A DNA stretch of 35,208 nucleotides from Ligilactobacillus murinus DSM 20452 = NBRC 14221 (GTDB lineage Bacteria > Bacillota > Bacilli > Lactobacillales > Lactobacillaceae), in contig NZ_BCVJ01000019.1 in the NCBI RefSeq assembly GCF_001591685.1, forward strand, positions 1 to 35,208, read 5' to 3'. The notes beneath the pieces are model-generated. The model did not search any database. It worked only from the letters and a program-made list of their open reading frames with translations, and was not told where the DNA came from. Below, one piece after another: positions 8,029-14,983 of this stretch. How positions within the stretch are numbered: position 1 is the first letter of the stretch; every line of letters starts with the position of its first letter. The position numbers and the translations under genes are program-made.

Positions 8029-8645
8029 GTTGCAGGATCGATGTAGTGGAAGCTTGGATCGATCGCTTTGTCCAGTTTGGTAAAGGCTTGTTCCATTTCA
8101 TTGATGATCGCTGCTTGGGTCTCATCGGTCAACTTAGTTTTGCGATCAACGTAGATCGGTCCACCAAAGCGAACGGTTGTTTTTTTACGGCTAAATAAAG
8201 CTTTTAAAGTCAAAGGGCCTTGATAAACAGCGGGAATGATCGGGACCCCAGTCATTTTAGCAATCAAAACGACGCCCCCTTTCATTTCCTGTGAATGCCT
8301 AGTCCCAGAAGGAAACATGATCAAAGAAAGATCACTTTTTTTAAGTAACTTAACTGGCGTCTTGATCACAGAGGGACCAGGATTTTTTCGGTCGACCGGA
8401 AAAGCGTTGGCATGTTTTAAGATAAACCGCAAGATTGGATTTTTGAAAAGTTCTTCTTTTGCCATGAAGCTAAACTTTTTGGGAGAAGCTGCTAAGGCAA
8501 AATACAAGGGATCAAACCAAGTGCGGTGTGGGCCAACCAAAATATAATTTCCTGAAGGTAAGTTTTCCTTGCCCTCAAAGTTTGGTTTACCGTTGATCAG
8601 ATAAACAAGAAACCTAACCAGGCCTCGAATAAATGAATAAAACAT
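8019..8645 (-). CDS. plsC: 1-acyl-sn-glycerol-3-phosphate acyltransferase
   Basis: Membrane-associated enzyme that adds the second acyl chain to lysophosphatidic acid, giving phosphatidic acid for phospholipid synthesis. 208 aa. Motif I HRTWFD (the HX4D catalytic box), motif II near FPVDRKN, motif III MFPSGTR (Ser where many family members have Glu) and motif IV VPIIPA are present. An N-terminal hydrophobic stretch (FIRGLVRFLVYLI) probably anchors it. The ATG at 8645 has no Shine-Dalgarno nearby; a strong one lies beyond a hairpin. The gene is monocistronic and divergent from the trmN6-like gene. Confidence 0.92.
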   Translation of the reverse strand: MFYSFIRGLVRFLVYLINGKPNFEGKENLPSGNYILVGPHRTWFDPLYFALAASPKKFSFMAKEELFKNPILRFILKHANAFPVDRKNPGPSVIKTPVKLLKKSDLSLIMFPSGTRHSQEMKGGVVLIAKMTGVPIIPAVYQGPLTLKALFSRKKTTVRFGGPIYVDRKTKLTDETQAAIINEMEQAFTKLDKAIDPSFHYIDPATKK

Positions 8646-8701
8646 GGTGTTTACTACTATAGAGTGTGAGATATTTGAAAGTTCTATAGTCTTCCTTTCT
8701 T
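8646..8701 (-). promoter_or_regulatory. Candidate hairpin-separated ribosome-binding site of plsC
   Basis: Read on the minus strand, AAGAAAGGAAG (plus 8691-8701) abuts a perfect 8-bp inverted repeat, ACTATAGA (plus 8683-8690) and TCTATAGT (plus 8655-8662). AGTAAACACC holds no Shine-Dalgarno match and leads to the ATG, its first base overlapping the uracil side of the second arm by at most one position. The strong site is over 45 nt from the ATG in linear sequence but about 9-10 nt away if the hairpin is folded. The elements are seen; the mechanism is inferred. Confidence 0.5.
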
Positions 8702-8793
8702 AGATAATACTGCTGCTAGCCCGTTCACAGTTTAACTTTCAAGGGGCTTTAATACTTGGACAGTACTATTTATTTATTATATATTTTTTAGTA

Positions 8794-8802
8794 TGCTAAA
8801 TT
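8794..8802 (+). promoter_or_regulatory. Extended -10 promoter of the trmN6-like gene
   Basis: TG (8794-8795) one base before TAAATT (8797-8802), with a weak -35 TTATTA (8774-8779) at 17 bp. It gives a leader of about 40 nt. The same TATGCTAAA string occurs before ribU and corA. Confidence 0.45.
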
Positions 8803-8850
8803 TATCTTAAAATTGCAAGTCACGTTAAGAGTAAAAGAAGGTGTTTTGAT

Positions 8851-9609
8851 TTGAATAAAATCGAATTGAAAGAAGATGAACGGATCGACCAGCTATATGC
8901 TAACGATATCAAAATAATTCAAAGTTCAAAAGTTTTTTCTTTTTCTTTGGATGCAGTGTTACTGGCTCATTTTGCCGAGCCAACTAAAAAAGAAAATGGC
9001 AAGGTAGTCGATCTTTGCGCGGGCAATGGAGCAGTTGGTCTATTTTTAACAAGCAAAACTAAGGCTTCGATCGCGGCTGTTGAGATCCAACCTAAATTAG
9101 CTGAAATGGCTAAACGTAGTGTCAAATTAAATTCTTTAGAACAACAGGTGACCGTTTTGAATCTTGATTTAAATGACTCATTGAAATATTTGAAAAAAGA
9201 TAGCTTTGATACGGTCACATGTAATCCACCATACTTTTCAGATCTTCCGACTAGTAAAAAAAATCCTAATCCATATCTGGCGTTGGCTCGGCATGAGATC
9301 ACGGTGACTTTAGCTCAAACGATCGAAATGAGTAGTGCGCTTTTAAAAACTAAAGGCAAAGCTTATTTTGTTCATCGTCCAGATAGGCTTTTTGAGATCT
9401 TTGAATGTATGCAAAAAAATCGGTTAGCCCCAAAGAAAGTCCAGCTAGTCTATCCTAAAGAAGGGCGTGAAGCTAATATGGTCTTAGTCGAAGCGATCAA
9501 GGATGGACGTAAAGGTGGGTTACGCTTTTTACCTCCGATCACAGTTTATCAAGCAAATGATGAGTATACACCTGAGATGAGAGAGATTTTATATGGAACA
9601 GCGGGCTAA
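8851..9609 (+). CDS. TrmN6/YabB-type tRNA1(Val) (adenine-37-N6) methyltransferase
   Basis: Predicted SAM-dependent N6-adenine methyltransferase acting on tRNA1(Val) at A37. 252 aa. A class I methyltransferase fold has the SAM loop [15 protein letters not shown] (about residues 51-65) and the N6-adenine catalytic NPPYF motif (about residue 128). The TTG start at 8851 is supported by AGAAGGTG 7 nt upstream. It overlaps the next gene by 17 nt, the same pairing (yabB-yazA) found in Bacillus. The specific substrate is inferred from the family. Confidence 0.88.
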   Translation: MNKIELKEDERIDQLYANDIKIIQSSKVFSFSLDAVLLAHFAEPTKKENGKVVDLCAGNGAVGLFLTSKTKASIAAVEIQPKLAEMAKRSVKLNSLEQQVTVLNLDLNDSLKYLKKDSFDTVTCNPPYFSDLPTSKKNPNPYLALARHEITVTLAQTIEMSSALLKTKGKAYFVHRPDRLFEIFECMQKNRLAPKKVQLVYPKEGREANMVLVEAIKDGRKGGLRFLPPITVYQANDEYTPEMREILYGTAG

Positions 9610-9880
9610 ACAGTATTTTTTCTATGTTTTACGCTGTGCTGATGCCACTTTTTATACGGGCTTTACGACTGACCTCAAGCAGCGTTTAATGACGCATAAT
9701 AGTGGACGAGGAGCTAAATACACCCGCGTTCGGCGTCCTGTGAAAATGATCTATCATGAACAATTGGCGACTAAAAGTTTGGCACTGAAAAAAGAATACG
9801 CGTTCAAACAACTAACACGCCAGCAAAAGGAATGCTACTTGCGCGAACATGGAGTTGCTGAGAAATATTTGTTAAAATAG
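9593..9880 (+). CDS. GIY-YIG domain protein, YazA/UPF0213 family
   Basis: 95-aa single-domain GIY-YIG nuclease-like protein. [16 protein letters not shown] is the family variant of the GIY-YIG core, followed by the conserved Arg in [19 protein letters not shown] and a Glu in [14 protein letters not shown]. The family is widespread in Bacilli next to yabB, but no cellular role is established. The start lies inside the upstream gene, so expression is probably coupled to it. In Bacillus rsmI usually follows; here a D-lactate dehydrogenase gene does. Confidence 0.88.
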   Translation: MEQRAKQYFFYVLRCADATFYTGFTTDLKQRLMTHNSGRGAKYTRVRRPVKMIYHEQLATKSLALKKEYAFKQLTRQQKECYLREHGVAEKYLLK

Positions 9881-9885
9881 ACTTG

Positions 9886-9894
9886 TGCTATAGT
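9886..9894 (+). promoter_or_regulatory. Extended -10 promoter of ldhD
   Basis: TGC then TATAGT (9889-9894), an extended -10; no good -35. The transcript would start near 9901, giving a 5' leader of about 120 nt before the ATG at 10022. Confidence 0.55.
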
Positions 9895-9969
9895 AAAAGT
9901 TGAAGTGCTAGCTTTAGATTTGAAGTTAAAATGTGAGATCATTAAGAAAAAGCTAGCTAAAATTCAAGA

Positions 9970-10021
9970 AAGGAAGGCTGCATTTCTTCATTTAGATTCA
10001 CATTTGGTGCAGCAGTTCGTT
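9970..10021 (+). promoter_or_regulatory. Candidate hairpin-separated ribosome-binding site of ldhD
   Basis: AAGGAAGG (9970-9977) runs into a perfect 6-bp inverted repeat, GCTGCA (9977-9982) and TGCAGC (10008-10013), extended inward by two possible G-U pairs. Eight bases (AGTTCGTT) then lead to the ATG at 10022. There is no Shine-Dalgarno sequence in those eight bases, and the only other purine cluster (GGTG, 10006-10009) is in the stem. With the hairpin folded, the strong site is 8 nt from the ATG. Confidence 0.5.
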
Positions 10022-11017
10022 ATGAAGTTTATTGCTTATAATGTGCGTCAAGATGAACGTGCTTATTTTGAAAATTGGTCTCAAGAAAATAATATTGAAA
10101 TAAAATTAGTTGCAGATGAAGTTACGTCTAAAAACTTGAGCTTGTCTAAGGGATACGATGCTGTCATCAGCTTTCAAACTGGTATCTATCCCGCTGAGTT
10201 TTTTGAGACTCTGGCTAGCTATGGCATCAAAGATGTTTCGATCAGAAATGTTGGGGTCGATAATTTAGACCTAGCTGAAGCTAAAAAATATGGGATCGCT
10301 GTAACTAATGTGCCGGCCTATTCGCCCAATGCGATCGCTGAATTTTCAGTAGCGATCTTACTCCAATTGTTGCGTAATCAAAATATTTTTCGCAAGCGAA
10401 TGGCTGCTAATGATTATCGCTGGGCTCCTTTTGTTGGTAAAGAGATCAGAGCTTTGACGATCGGGATCGTTGGAACAGGACGGATCGGTAAAGCGGCGAT
10501 CGATATTTATAAGGGCTTTGGAGCTAAGATCTTGGCTTTTGACCCATATCATGATCCTAAATTGGAAAGTGAAGGTATCTATATTGATACGCTAGAAGAT
10601 CTAGTAGCTAAAGTGGATGTGTTGACCTTGCATATGCCAGGTTCGGACAAAGATGGCCATTTGATCGATGCTAAAATGATCGAAAAAATGAAAGATGGTG
10701 CTTATATCATCAATACGGCTCGCGGCTCTTTGATCGATGCTAAAGCTTTACTTACTGCTTTAAAGAGTGGCAAGTTGGGTGGTGCTGGTTTAGATACGTA
10801 TGAATTTGAGACACCGATCTTTAACCATGATTTAAATGAAACGGGTGTTAAAGATGAGTTGTTCAAAGAGTTAGTTGCTTTAGATAACGTTGTGATGACG
10901 CCACACATTGCTTTTTACACTGAAACAGCTGTTGAAAATATGGTAAATATCGCATTAGATTCAGCTAAATCAGTGATCGAGACCGGAACAGCTCCGACCT
11001 TAGTTCAAACAAAATAA
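10022..11017 (+). CDS. ldhD: D-lactate dehydrogenase (D-2-hydroxyacid dehydrogenase family)
   Basis: NAD-dependent cytosolic enzyme that reduces pyruvate to D-lactate, the fermentative NADH sink. 331 aa from the ATG at 10022, matching characterised Lactobacillus D-LDHs. The family start FIAYNVRQDE, the RNVGVDNLD segment, the Rossmann loop GIVGTGRIGKA and catalytic residues Arg (NTARGSLID, about 233), Glu (YEFETP, about 263) and His (MTPHIAF, about 295) are all present. The reading frame stays open 39 codons further upstream to a GTG at 9905, but that extension has no family resemblance and lies just after the presumed transcription start. A specificity for related 2-ketoacids cannot be excluded. 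It lies just upstream of rpsB. Confidence 0.93.
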   Translation: MKFIAYNVRQDERAYFENWSQENNIEIKLVADEVTSKNLSLSKGYDAVISFQTGIYPAEFFETLASYGIKDVSIRNVGVDNLDLAEAKKYGIAVTNVPAYSPNAIAEFSVAILLQLLRNQNIFRKRMAANDYRWAPFVGKEIRALTIGIVGTGRIGKAAIDIYKGFGAKILAFDPYHDPKLESEGIYIDTLEDLVAKVDVLTLHMPGSDKDGHLIDAKMIEKMKDGAYIINTARGSLIDAKALLTALKSGKLGGAGLDTYEFETPIFNHDLNETGVKDELFKELVALDNVVMTPHIAFYTETAVENMVNIALDSAKSVIETGTAPTLVQTK

Positions 11018-11040
11018 GCTTGATTTTTTAACAGAAACAA

Positions 11041-11069
11041 TTGCAATTGCTCTAGGAGTAGGTTATAAT
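11041..11069 (+). promoter_or_regulatory. rpsB promoter
   Basis: TTGCAA (11041-11046), 17 bp, TATAAT (11064-11069). A near-consensus promoter giving a leader of about 115 nt. Confidence 0.85.
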
Positions 11070-11111
11070 ATCAAGAGTGCCTATAAAGGTACAATTCACA
11101 CCTTATGCGAT

Positions 11112-11144
11112 GATCAAAAGAGTGCTCATTTGAGTTTTTTGATC
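11112..11144 (+). promoter_or_regulatory. Leader hairpin of rpsB
   Basis: GATCAAAA (11112-11119) pairs with TTTTGATC near 11137-11144, enclosing an inner CTCA-TT-TGAG hairpin. It lies in the rpsB 5' leader, upstream of two Shine-Dalgarno-like stretches (GGGGAGGA and GGAGG). It may be an S2 autoregulatory structure, as ribosomal protein leaders often are; that is inference. Confidence 0.4.
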
Positions 11145-11192
11145 GTTGAACATAGGGGAGGATAATAAAAACTATTTTGGAGGTTAATTGTA

Positions 11193-11990
11193 ATGGCTGT
11201 TATTTCCATGAAACAATTACTTGAAGCTGGTGTACATTTTGGTCACCAAACACGTCGTTGGAACCCTAAGATGAAGAAGTACATCTTCACAGAACGTAAT
11301 GGTATCTACATCATCGACTTACAAAAAACGGTTAAGTTGATCGACGATGCTTATGATTTTATGAAAGATGCTGCTGCTAACGATGGTGTTATCTTGTTTG
11401 TTGGTACAAAGAAACAAGCACAAGATGCGATCGAAGAAGAAGCAAAACGTGCAGGTCAATACTACGTGAACCATCGTTGGTTAGGTGGTACTTTGACAAA
11501 CTGGAACACGATCCAAAAACGTATCAAACGTCTAAAAGAGATCAAAGCAATGGAAGAAGATGGCACATTTGAAGTGTTACCTAAGAAAGAAGTTGCTTTA
11601 TTGATCAAAGAACGCGATCGTCTTCAAAAATTCCTTGGTGGTATTGAAGATATGCCACGTATCCCTGATGTATTGTTCATCGTGGATCCTCGCAAGGAAC
11701 GTATCGCTGTTAAGGAAGCACAAAAGCTTAACATTCCTATCGTTGCTATGGTCGACACAAATGCTGATCCAGATGAGATCGATGTTAAGATCCCATCAAA
11801 CGACGATGCTATCCGTGCCGTACGTTTGATCACATCTAAGATGGCAGATGCAATTATCGAAGGTCGTCAAGGCGAAGATGATGCACCTGTTTCAGAAGAA
11901 ACTTTCCAAGCTGCTAACGGCGAAGAAGTTGAATCCATCGAAGAAATCGTTGAAGTTGTTGAAGGCAACAACGATACAGATGCTGAATAG
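11193..11990 (+). CDS. rpsB: 30S ribosomal protein S2
   Basis: Small-subunit ribosomal protein, the last to join the 30S and needed to recruit S1. 265 aa. It begins [27 protein letters not shown], followed by the conserved [13 protein letters not shown] and [10 protein letters not shown]-like segments, and ends in an acidic tail typical of lactobacilli. Strong GGAGG upstream. Codon use is that of a highly expressed gene. It is separated from tsf by its own terminator, so tsf also needs read-through or its own promoter. Confidence 0.99.
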   Translation: MAVISMKQLLEAGVHFGHQTRRWNPKMKKYIFTERNGIYIIDLQKTVKLIDDAYDFMKDAAANDGVILFVGTKKQAQDAIEEEAKRAGQYYVNHRWLGGTLTNWNTIQKRIKRLKEIKAMEEDGTFEVLPKKEVALLIKERDRLQKFLGGIEDMPRIPDVLFIVDPRKERIAVKEAQKLNIPIVAMVDTNADPDEIDVKIPSNDDAIRAVRLITSKMADAIIEGRQGEDDAPVSEETFQAANGEEVESIEEIVEVVEGNNDTDAE

Positions 11991-12002
11991 TTAATAAACT
12001 TA

Positions 12003-12059
12003 GGCTGTCTCAGGTTTTAGGTAGGCATTTTGGCCTTAGTCTTGAGATGGCCTTTTTTT
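12003..12059 (+). terminator. Terminator between rpsB and tsf
   Basis: GGCTGTCTCA (12003-12012) pairs with TGAGATGGCC (12043-12052) over 10 bp including two G-U pairs, followed by seven T. The 30-nt loop holds a further GGC/GCC possibility. It may attenuate rather than end transcription, setting the S2 to EF-Ts ratio. Confidence 0.8.
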
Positions 12060-12066
12060 AAAATTA

Positions 12067-12096
12067 TGGTTTGAATACACCATGGTGTTTATACCA
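12067..12096 (+). promoter_or_regulatory. Palindromic hairpin in the tsf leader
   Basis: A perfect 12-bp palindrome, ACACCATGGTGT (12077-12088), is flanked by TGGT (12067-12070) and ACCA (12093-12096), which can extend the stem across an internal loop. It lies 42 nt before the tsf start codon. It could be an operator or an RNA element; no known family was recognised. Confidence 0.35.
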
Positions 12097-12137
12097 AAAG
12101 TATTTTAAATTAATCACTCTAAGGAGGCCACTAGGCT

Positions 12138-13013
12138 ATGGCAAAAGTTACTGCTGCTCAAGTAAAAGAATTACGCGAAAAAACTGGCGTAGGTATGATG
12201 GATGCTAAGAAAGCTTTAGTTGCTGTTGATGGCGACATGGACAAAGCTATTGATTTCTTACGTGAAAAAGGTATGGCAAAGGCTGCTAAGAAGAGCGACC
12301 GTGTTGCTGCTGAAGGTTTAGCTGATGTTGAAGTTGTAGGTAACACAGCTGCAGTTGTTGAAATCAACGCTGAAACAGACTTTGTTGCTCAAAACCAACA
12401 ATTCAAGGACCTTGTAAAACGTGTTGCAGGTTTGATCGCAGAAAATAAACCAGCTGACTTAGAAGCTGCTTTGGCTATCAAGACTGACAAAGGTACGATC
12501 AACGAAGAAATCATCGAAGCTACACAAGTTATCGGTGAAAAGATCACATTGCGTCGTTTTGAATTAGTTGAAAAAGCTGACAATGAAAACTTCGGTGCTT
12601 ACCTACACATGGGTGGTAAGATCGCTGTTTTAACTGTGGTTGAAGGTGCTGATGAAGTGGCTGCTAAAGATGTTGCAATGCACGTTGCAGCTATCAATCC
12701 TAAGTACGTGAACCGCGACCAAGTACCTGCTAGTGAAGTAGAACACGAAAAAGCAGTTTTAACTGAAGAAGCTAAGAACGAAGGCAAGCCTGAAAATATC
12801 ATCGAAAAGATGGTTGCAGGTCGCTTGAACAAGTTCTTTGCTGAAGTTGCTTTGGATGATCAAGCATTTGTTAAGGACCCAGACTTGACAGTTGCTAAAT
12901 TCATGGCTTCTAAAGACGGCAAGGTCAAAGCCTTTGTTCGTTACGAAGTTGGTGAAGGTATCGAAAAGAAAGCTGATAACTTTGTAGAAGAAGTTATGAG
13001 CCAAGTTAAATAA
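12138..13013 (+). CDS. tsf: Elongation factor Ts
   Basis: Guanine nucleotide exchange factor for EF-Tu. 291 aa. N-terminal UBA-like domain ([19 protein letters not shown]), the EF-Tu contact motif ETDFVAQN and the dimerisation core are intact. Strong AAGGAGG upstream. In most Bacilli pyrH and frr follow directly; here tsf ends in a strong terminator and a 600-bp gene-free stretch. Confidence 0.99.
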   Translation: MAKVTAAQVKELREKTGVGMMDAKKALVAVDGDMDKAIDFLREKGMAKAAKKSDRVAAEGLADVEVVGNTAAVVEINAETDFVAQNQQFKDLVKRVAGLIAENKPADLEAALAIKTDKGTINEEIIEATQVIGEKITLRRFELVEKADNENFGAYLHMGGKIAVLTVVEGADEVAAKDVAMHVAAINPKYVNRDQVPASEVEHEKAVLTEEAKNEGKPENIIEKMVAGRLNKFFAEVALDDQAFVKDPDLTVAKFMASKDGKVKAFVRYEVGEGIEKKADNFVEEVMSQVK

Positions 13014-13033
13014 CACACGCTTATTTTAACGCT

Positions 13034-13065
13034 AGGATCCTTGATTTATCAGGGGTCCTTTTTTT
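13034..13065 (+). terminator. Terminator of tsf
   Basis: AGGATCCTTGA (13034-13044) pairs with TCAGGGGTCCT (13049-13059), 11 bp with two G-U pairs, loop TTTA, then a T-run. Its sequence is almost the same as the hup terminator at 28661-28692. Confidence 0.92.
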
Positions 13066-13088
13066 GTACTTATGGGAAAAATATATTC

Positions 13089-13107
13089 AGTGGGCAAATA
13101 GTGGGCA
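13089..13107 (+). repeat. Direct repeat AGTGGGCA
   Basis: Two identical octamers AGTGGGCA at 13089-13096 and 13100-13107, spaced 11 bp start to start, about one helical turn. Tandem sites of this kind resemble integrase arm-binding sites, but no integrase gene is near. Confidence 0.4.
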
Positions 13108-13389
13108 GAAAAAATGATTACGTTATGTGTGATGCCGCCCGAATAAGTATGCGTGCTGTTTTTAATTATTGCGCGCAGTAAAGAAAATGAGAATCTTAGC
13201 ATAGTACTTGACAGTAGTAGCTTTTCGGAAGAAAATTTAGTTAGTTTTAGTACAGTGGATATCTATAGACAATAATATTTTTAGAGAAAATATTGATATT
13301 TTAGATAAGTGTTGAAAATAAAAAAATTTAAATAAATAGGGCAAGATTTTGAAAAAGATGAAGTAATGACTAATTTGATCTAGCAGATA

Positions 13390-13418
13390 TTGTTTGAAAC
13401 TAAGACCAGCTATATAAT
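13390..13418 (+). promoter_or_regulatory. Orphan promoter-like sequence
   Basis: TTGTTT (13390-13395), 17 bp, perfect TATAAT (13413-13418). No start codon with a Shine-Dalgarno sequence follows closely; cvfB is 200 bp away. Confidence 0.5.
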
Positions 13419-13462
13419 TATGGCATGAACTTATTAAACTATTTAATAATAACTTATTTCTA

Positions 13463-13489
13463 AGTGCTTTAGTCTTTTGCGCTGTTTTT
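13463..13489 (+). terminator. Weak terminator-like hairpin in the tsf-cvfB gap
   Basis: AGTGC (13463-13467) pairs with GCGCT (13479-13483), five pairs with one G-U, followed by GTTTTTA. With the orphan promoter it would bound a transcript of about 65 nt. Confidence 0.3.
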
Positions 13490-13546
13490 ATAGAACACTA
13501 TTTTCTGAGAACATAATGATAATTTGTGATGTATTTAACGCAACGA

Positions 13547-13576
13547 TTCGCAATTCATAGTATTTTTAGGTAAAAT
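13547..13576 (+). promoter_or_regulatory. Probable cvfB promoter
   Basis: TTCGCA (13547-13552), 18 bp, TAAAAT (13571-13576), 45 bp before the start codon. Confidence 0.45.
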
Positions 13577-13621
13577 AGAAAAAGAAGTTTTTAGTCAGAA
13601 TAGTTAGGGGTCATAATAATA

Positions 13622-14485
13622 ATGTTAAAAGATTTAATTGGACGCAATATCACTGCCATGGTCATTGATGAAAATGCAGACTATGTTTTTGCGCAAAAAG
13701 AAGGAATGACTTTTAGGATCGCTAAAAGTGAACTTTTGAAGTTACCGAAACCAGGAGCTATGATCTCAGGCTTTGCTTATGAAAATGAAGCTCATGAATT
13801 ACAGTTAACTAAAAATGAGCCTAAGAGTGGTTTTGATCGTTATGCCTGGGGAGAAGTAAAAAAGGTCCAACGTGGCTTAGGGGTTTTCGTTGATATTGGT
13901 TTACCTAACAAAGATATCGTAGTTTCGACCGATACTTTACCTGAATTGCAAAATCTTTGGCCTAAAGCAGGTGACCGTTTGATGATCGCTTTATGTGTAG
14001 ATGATAAGGGACGGCTCTGGGGCGAATTAGCTACAATGGAGATGTTTAAAGCTGTAAGTGATGTTGCAAGTCAAAAGATGATGAATAAAGACGTGATCGC
14101 AACGGTCTATCGTTTGAAGATGGTGGGTTCATATGTTATCACTAAAGATTATCAATTAGGCTTTATTCATCCATCAGAACGTGATCAAGAACCGCGTTTA
14201 GGTCAAAAAGTCAAGGCCAGAGTGATCGGAGTAAGACCAGACGGGACTTTGAATCTTTCATTGCGTCCCCGTGCTTATGAGGCTATCAGTGATGATGCCC
14301 AAATGCTTCTAGCCGCTTTACAACATAATGCAGATGGGCGTTTGCCATTTACAGATAAGAGTGATCCGGCTGAGATCAAAGTCTATTTTGGGATCAGTAA
14401 AGGTCAATTTAAACGCGCAGTCGGACATTTGATGAAAGCTGGTTTAGTTGTGCAACGAGATGGATATTTGATCTTAGTCAAATAG
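13622..14485 (+). CDS. cvfB: CvfB/YitL family S1 RNA-binding protein
   Basis: RNA-binding protein of the CvfB (conserved virulence factor B) family. 287 aa. An N-terminal S1-like part is followed by the S1 domain around WGEVKKVQRGLGVFVDIGLPNKDIVVS, another S1-like segment (LGQKVKARVIGVRPDGTLNLSLRP) and a C-terminal winged helix (GISKGQFKRAVGHLMKAGLV). In Staphylococcus aureus it affects virulence gene expression; the role in lactobacilli is not settled. ATG 13622 follows an AGGGG 10 nt upstream. It heads a compact run with fur and xerD. Confidence 0.92.
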   Translation: MLKDLIGRNITAMVIDENADYVFAQKEGMTFRIAKSELLKLPKPGAMISGFAYENEAHELQLTKNEPKSGFDRYAWGEVKKVQRGLGVFVDIGLPNKDIVVSTDTLPELQNLWPKAGDRLMIALCVDDKGRLWGELATMEMFKAVSDVASQKMMNKDVIATVYRLKMVGSYVITKDYQLGFIHPSERDQEPRLGQKVKARVIGVRPDGTLNLSLRPRAYEAISDDAQMLLAALQHNADGRLPFTDKSDPAEIKVYFGISKGQFKRAVGHLMKAGLVVQRDGYLILVK

Positions 14486-14500
14486 AGGATAGAAAGGAAG

Positions 14501-14983
14501 ATGACCTTGGATCAGTTAGCAAAGATCGAACAAAAGTTACATGCACAAGGCTTTAAGTTAACGCCTCAAAGAAAGGCAACGATCGCAGTATTACTTGAGC
14601 ATCAAACTAGGCATCTTTCGGCCGAAGAGGTTTATTCTTTACTCCATCAAAAACATCCTGAAGTTGGTTTAGCAACGGTATATCGTACATTGGACGTTTT
14701 AGCCGAGATCCAGATCGTTAATAAGATCAGTTTTGAAGATGGGATCGCTCGCTTTGACCTAAAAACAAGTGATAAGGGACATTTTCATCATCATCTTGTC
14801 TGTAGTGTTTGTGGTAATGTAACTGAGATCTATGAAGATATGTTGATCGACGTTGAAGAACGGCTCGCACGGCAATATCATTTTGAAGTTACAGATCATC
14901 GGCTGACTTTTTTGGGTATTTGTCAAGATTGTCAACGAAAACAAGTGATCAAGGAAGTGAAAGACGATGCCACCAACAGCTGA
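14501..14983 (+). CDS. fur: Fur family metalloregulator
   Basis: Metal-sensing repressor. 160 aa. N-terminal winged helix with KLTPQRKATIAVLLE and the VGLATVYRTLDVLAE recognition helix; the regulatory HFHHHLVCSVCG motif and two CxxC pairs (CSVCG, CQDCQ) suggest a structural zinc site. Its position just upstream of xerD matches Bacillus fur, favouring Fur over PerR or Zur, but metal specificity cannot be fixed from sequence. The Shine-Dalgarno AGAAAGGAAG abuts the ATG; GAGGA at 14485-14489 suits that ATG better, or the TTG at 14507 may be used. It overlaps xerD by 17 nt. Confidence 0.9.
   Translation: MTLDQLAKIEQKLHAQGFKLTPQRKATIAVLLEHQTRHLSAEEVYSLLHQKHPEVGLATVYRTLDVLAEIQIVNKISFEDGIARFDLKTSDKGHFHHHLVCSVCGNVTEIYEDMLIDVEERLARQYHFEVTDHRLTFLGICQDCQRKQVIKEVKDDATNS

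Larger units (their letters stand above)
13066..13621 (+). other. Gene-free AT-rich gap between tsf and cvfB
   Basis: 556 bases without a supportable gene on either strand. It holds a direct repeat AGTGGGCA (13089-13107), an isolated TTGACA at 13208 without a good -10, an orphan promoter-like pair (13390-13418) followed by a small terminator-like hairpin (13463-13489), and a probable cvfB promoter (13547-13576). GATC, common in the coding DNA, occurs once here. The usual pyrH-frr genes are missing at this place. Confidence 0.7.

Noticed and set aside
9905-10021. 39-codon N-terminal extension of ldhD from GTG 9905
   Set aside because: No Shine-Dalgarno, located right after the presumed transcription start, no resemblance to D-LDH; ATG 10022 gives the canonical 331 aa.
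12759-13016. Open frames antisense to tsf, and similar antisense frames in folD, rpsB and rpsA
   Set aside because: Shadows of strongly biased codon use in highly expressed genes; no ribosome-binding sites and no family resemblance.
13208-13236. Perfect TTGACA in the tsf-cvfB gap as a promoter
   Set aside because: The best -10 at 17 bp is GAAAAT, too poor, and no gene follows for 380 bp.
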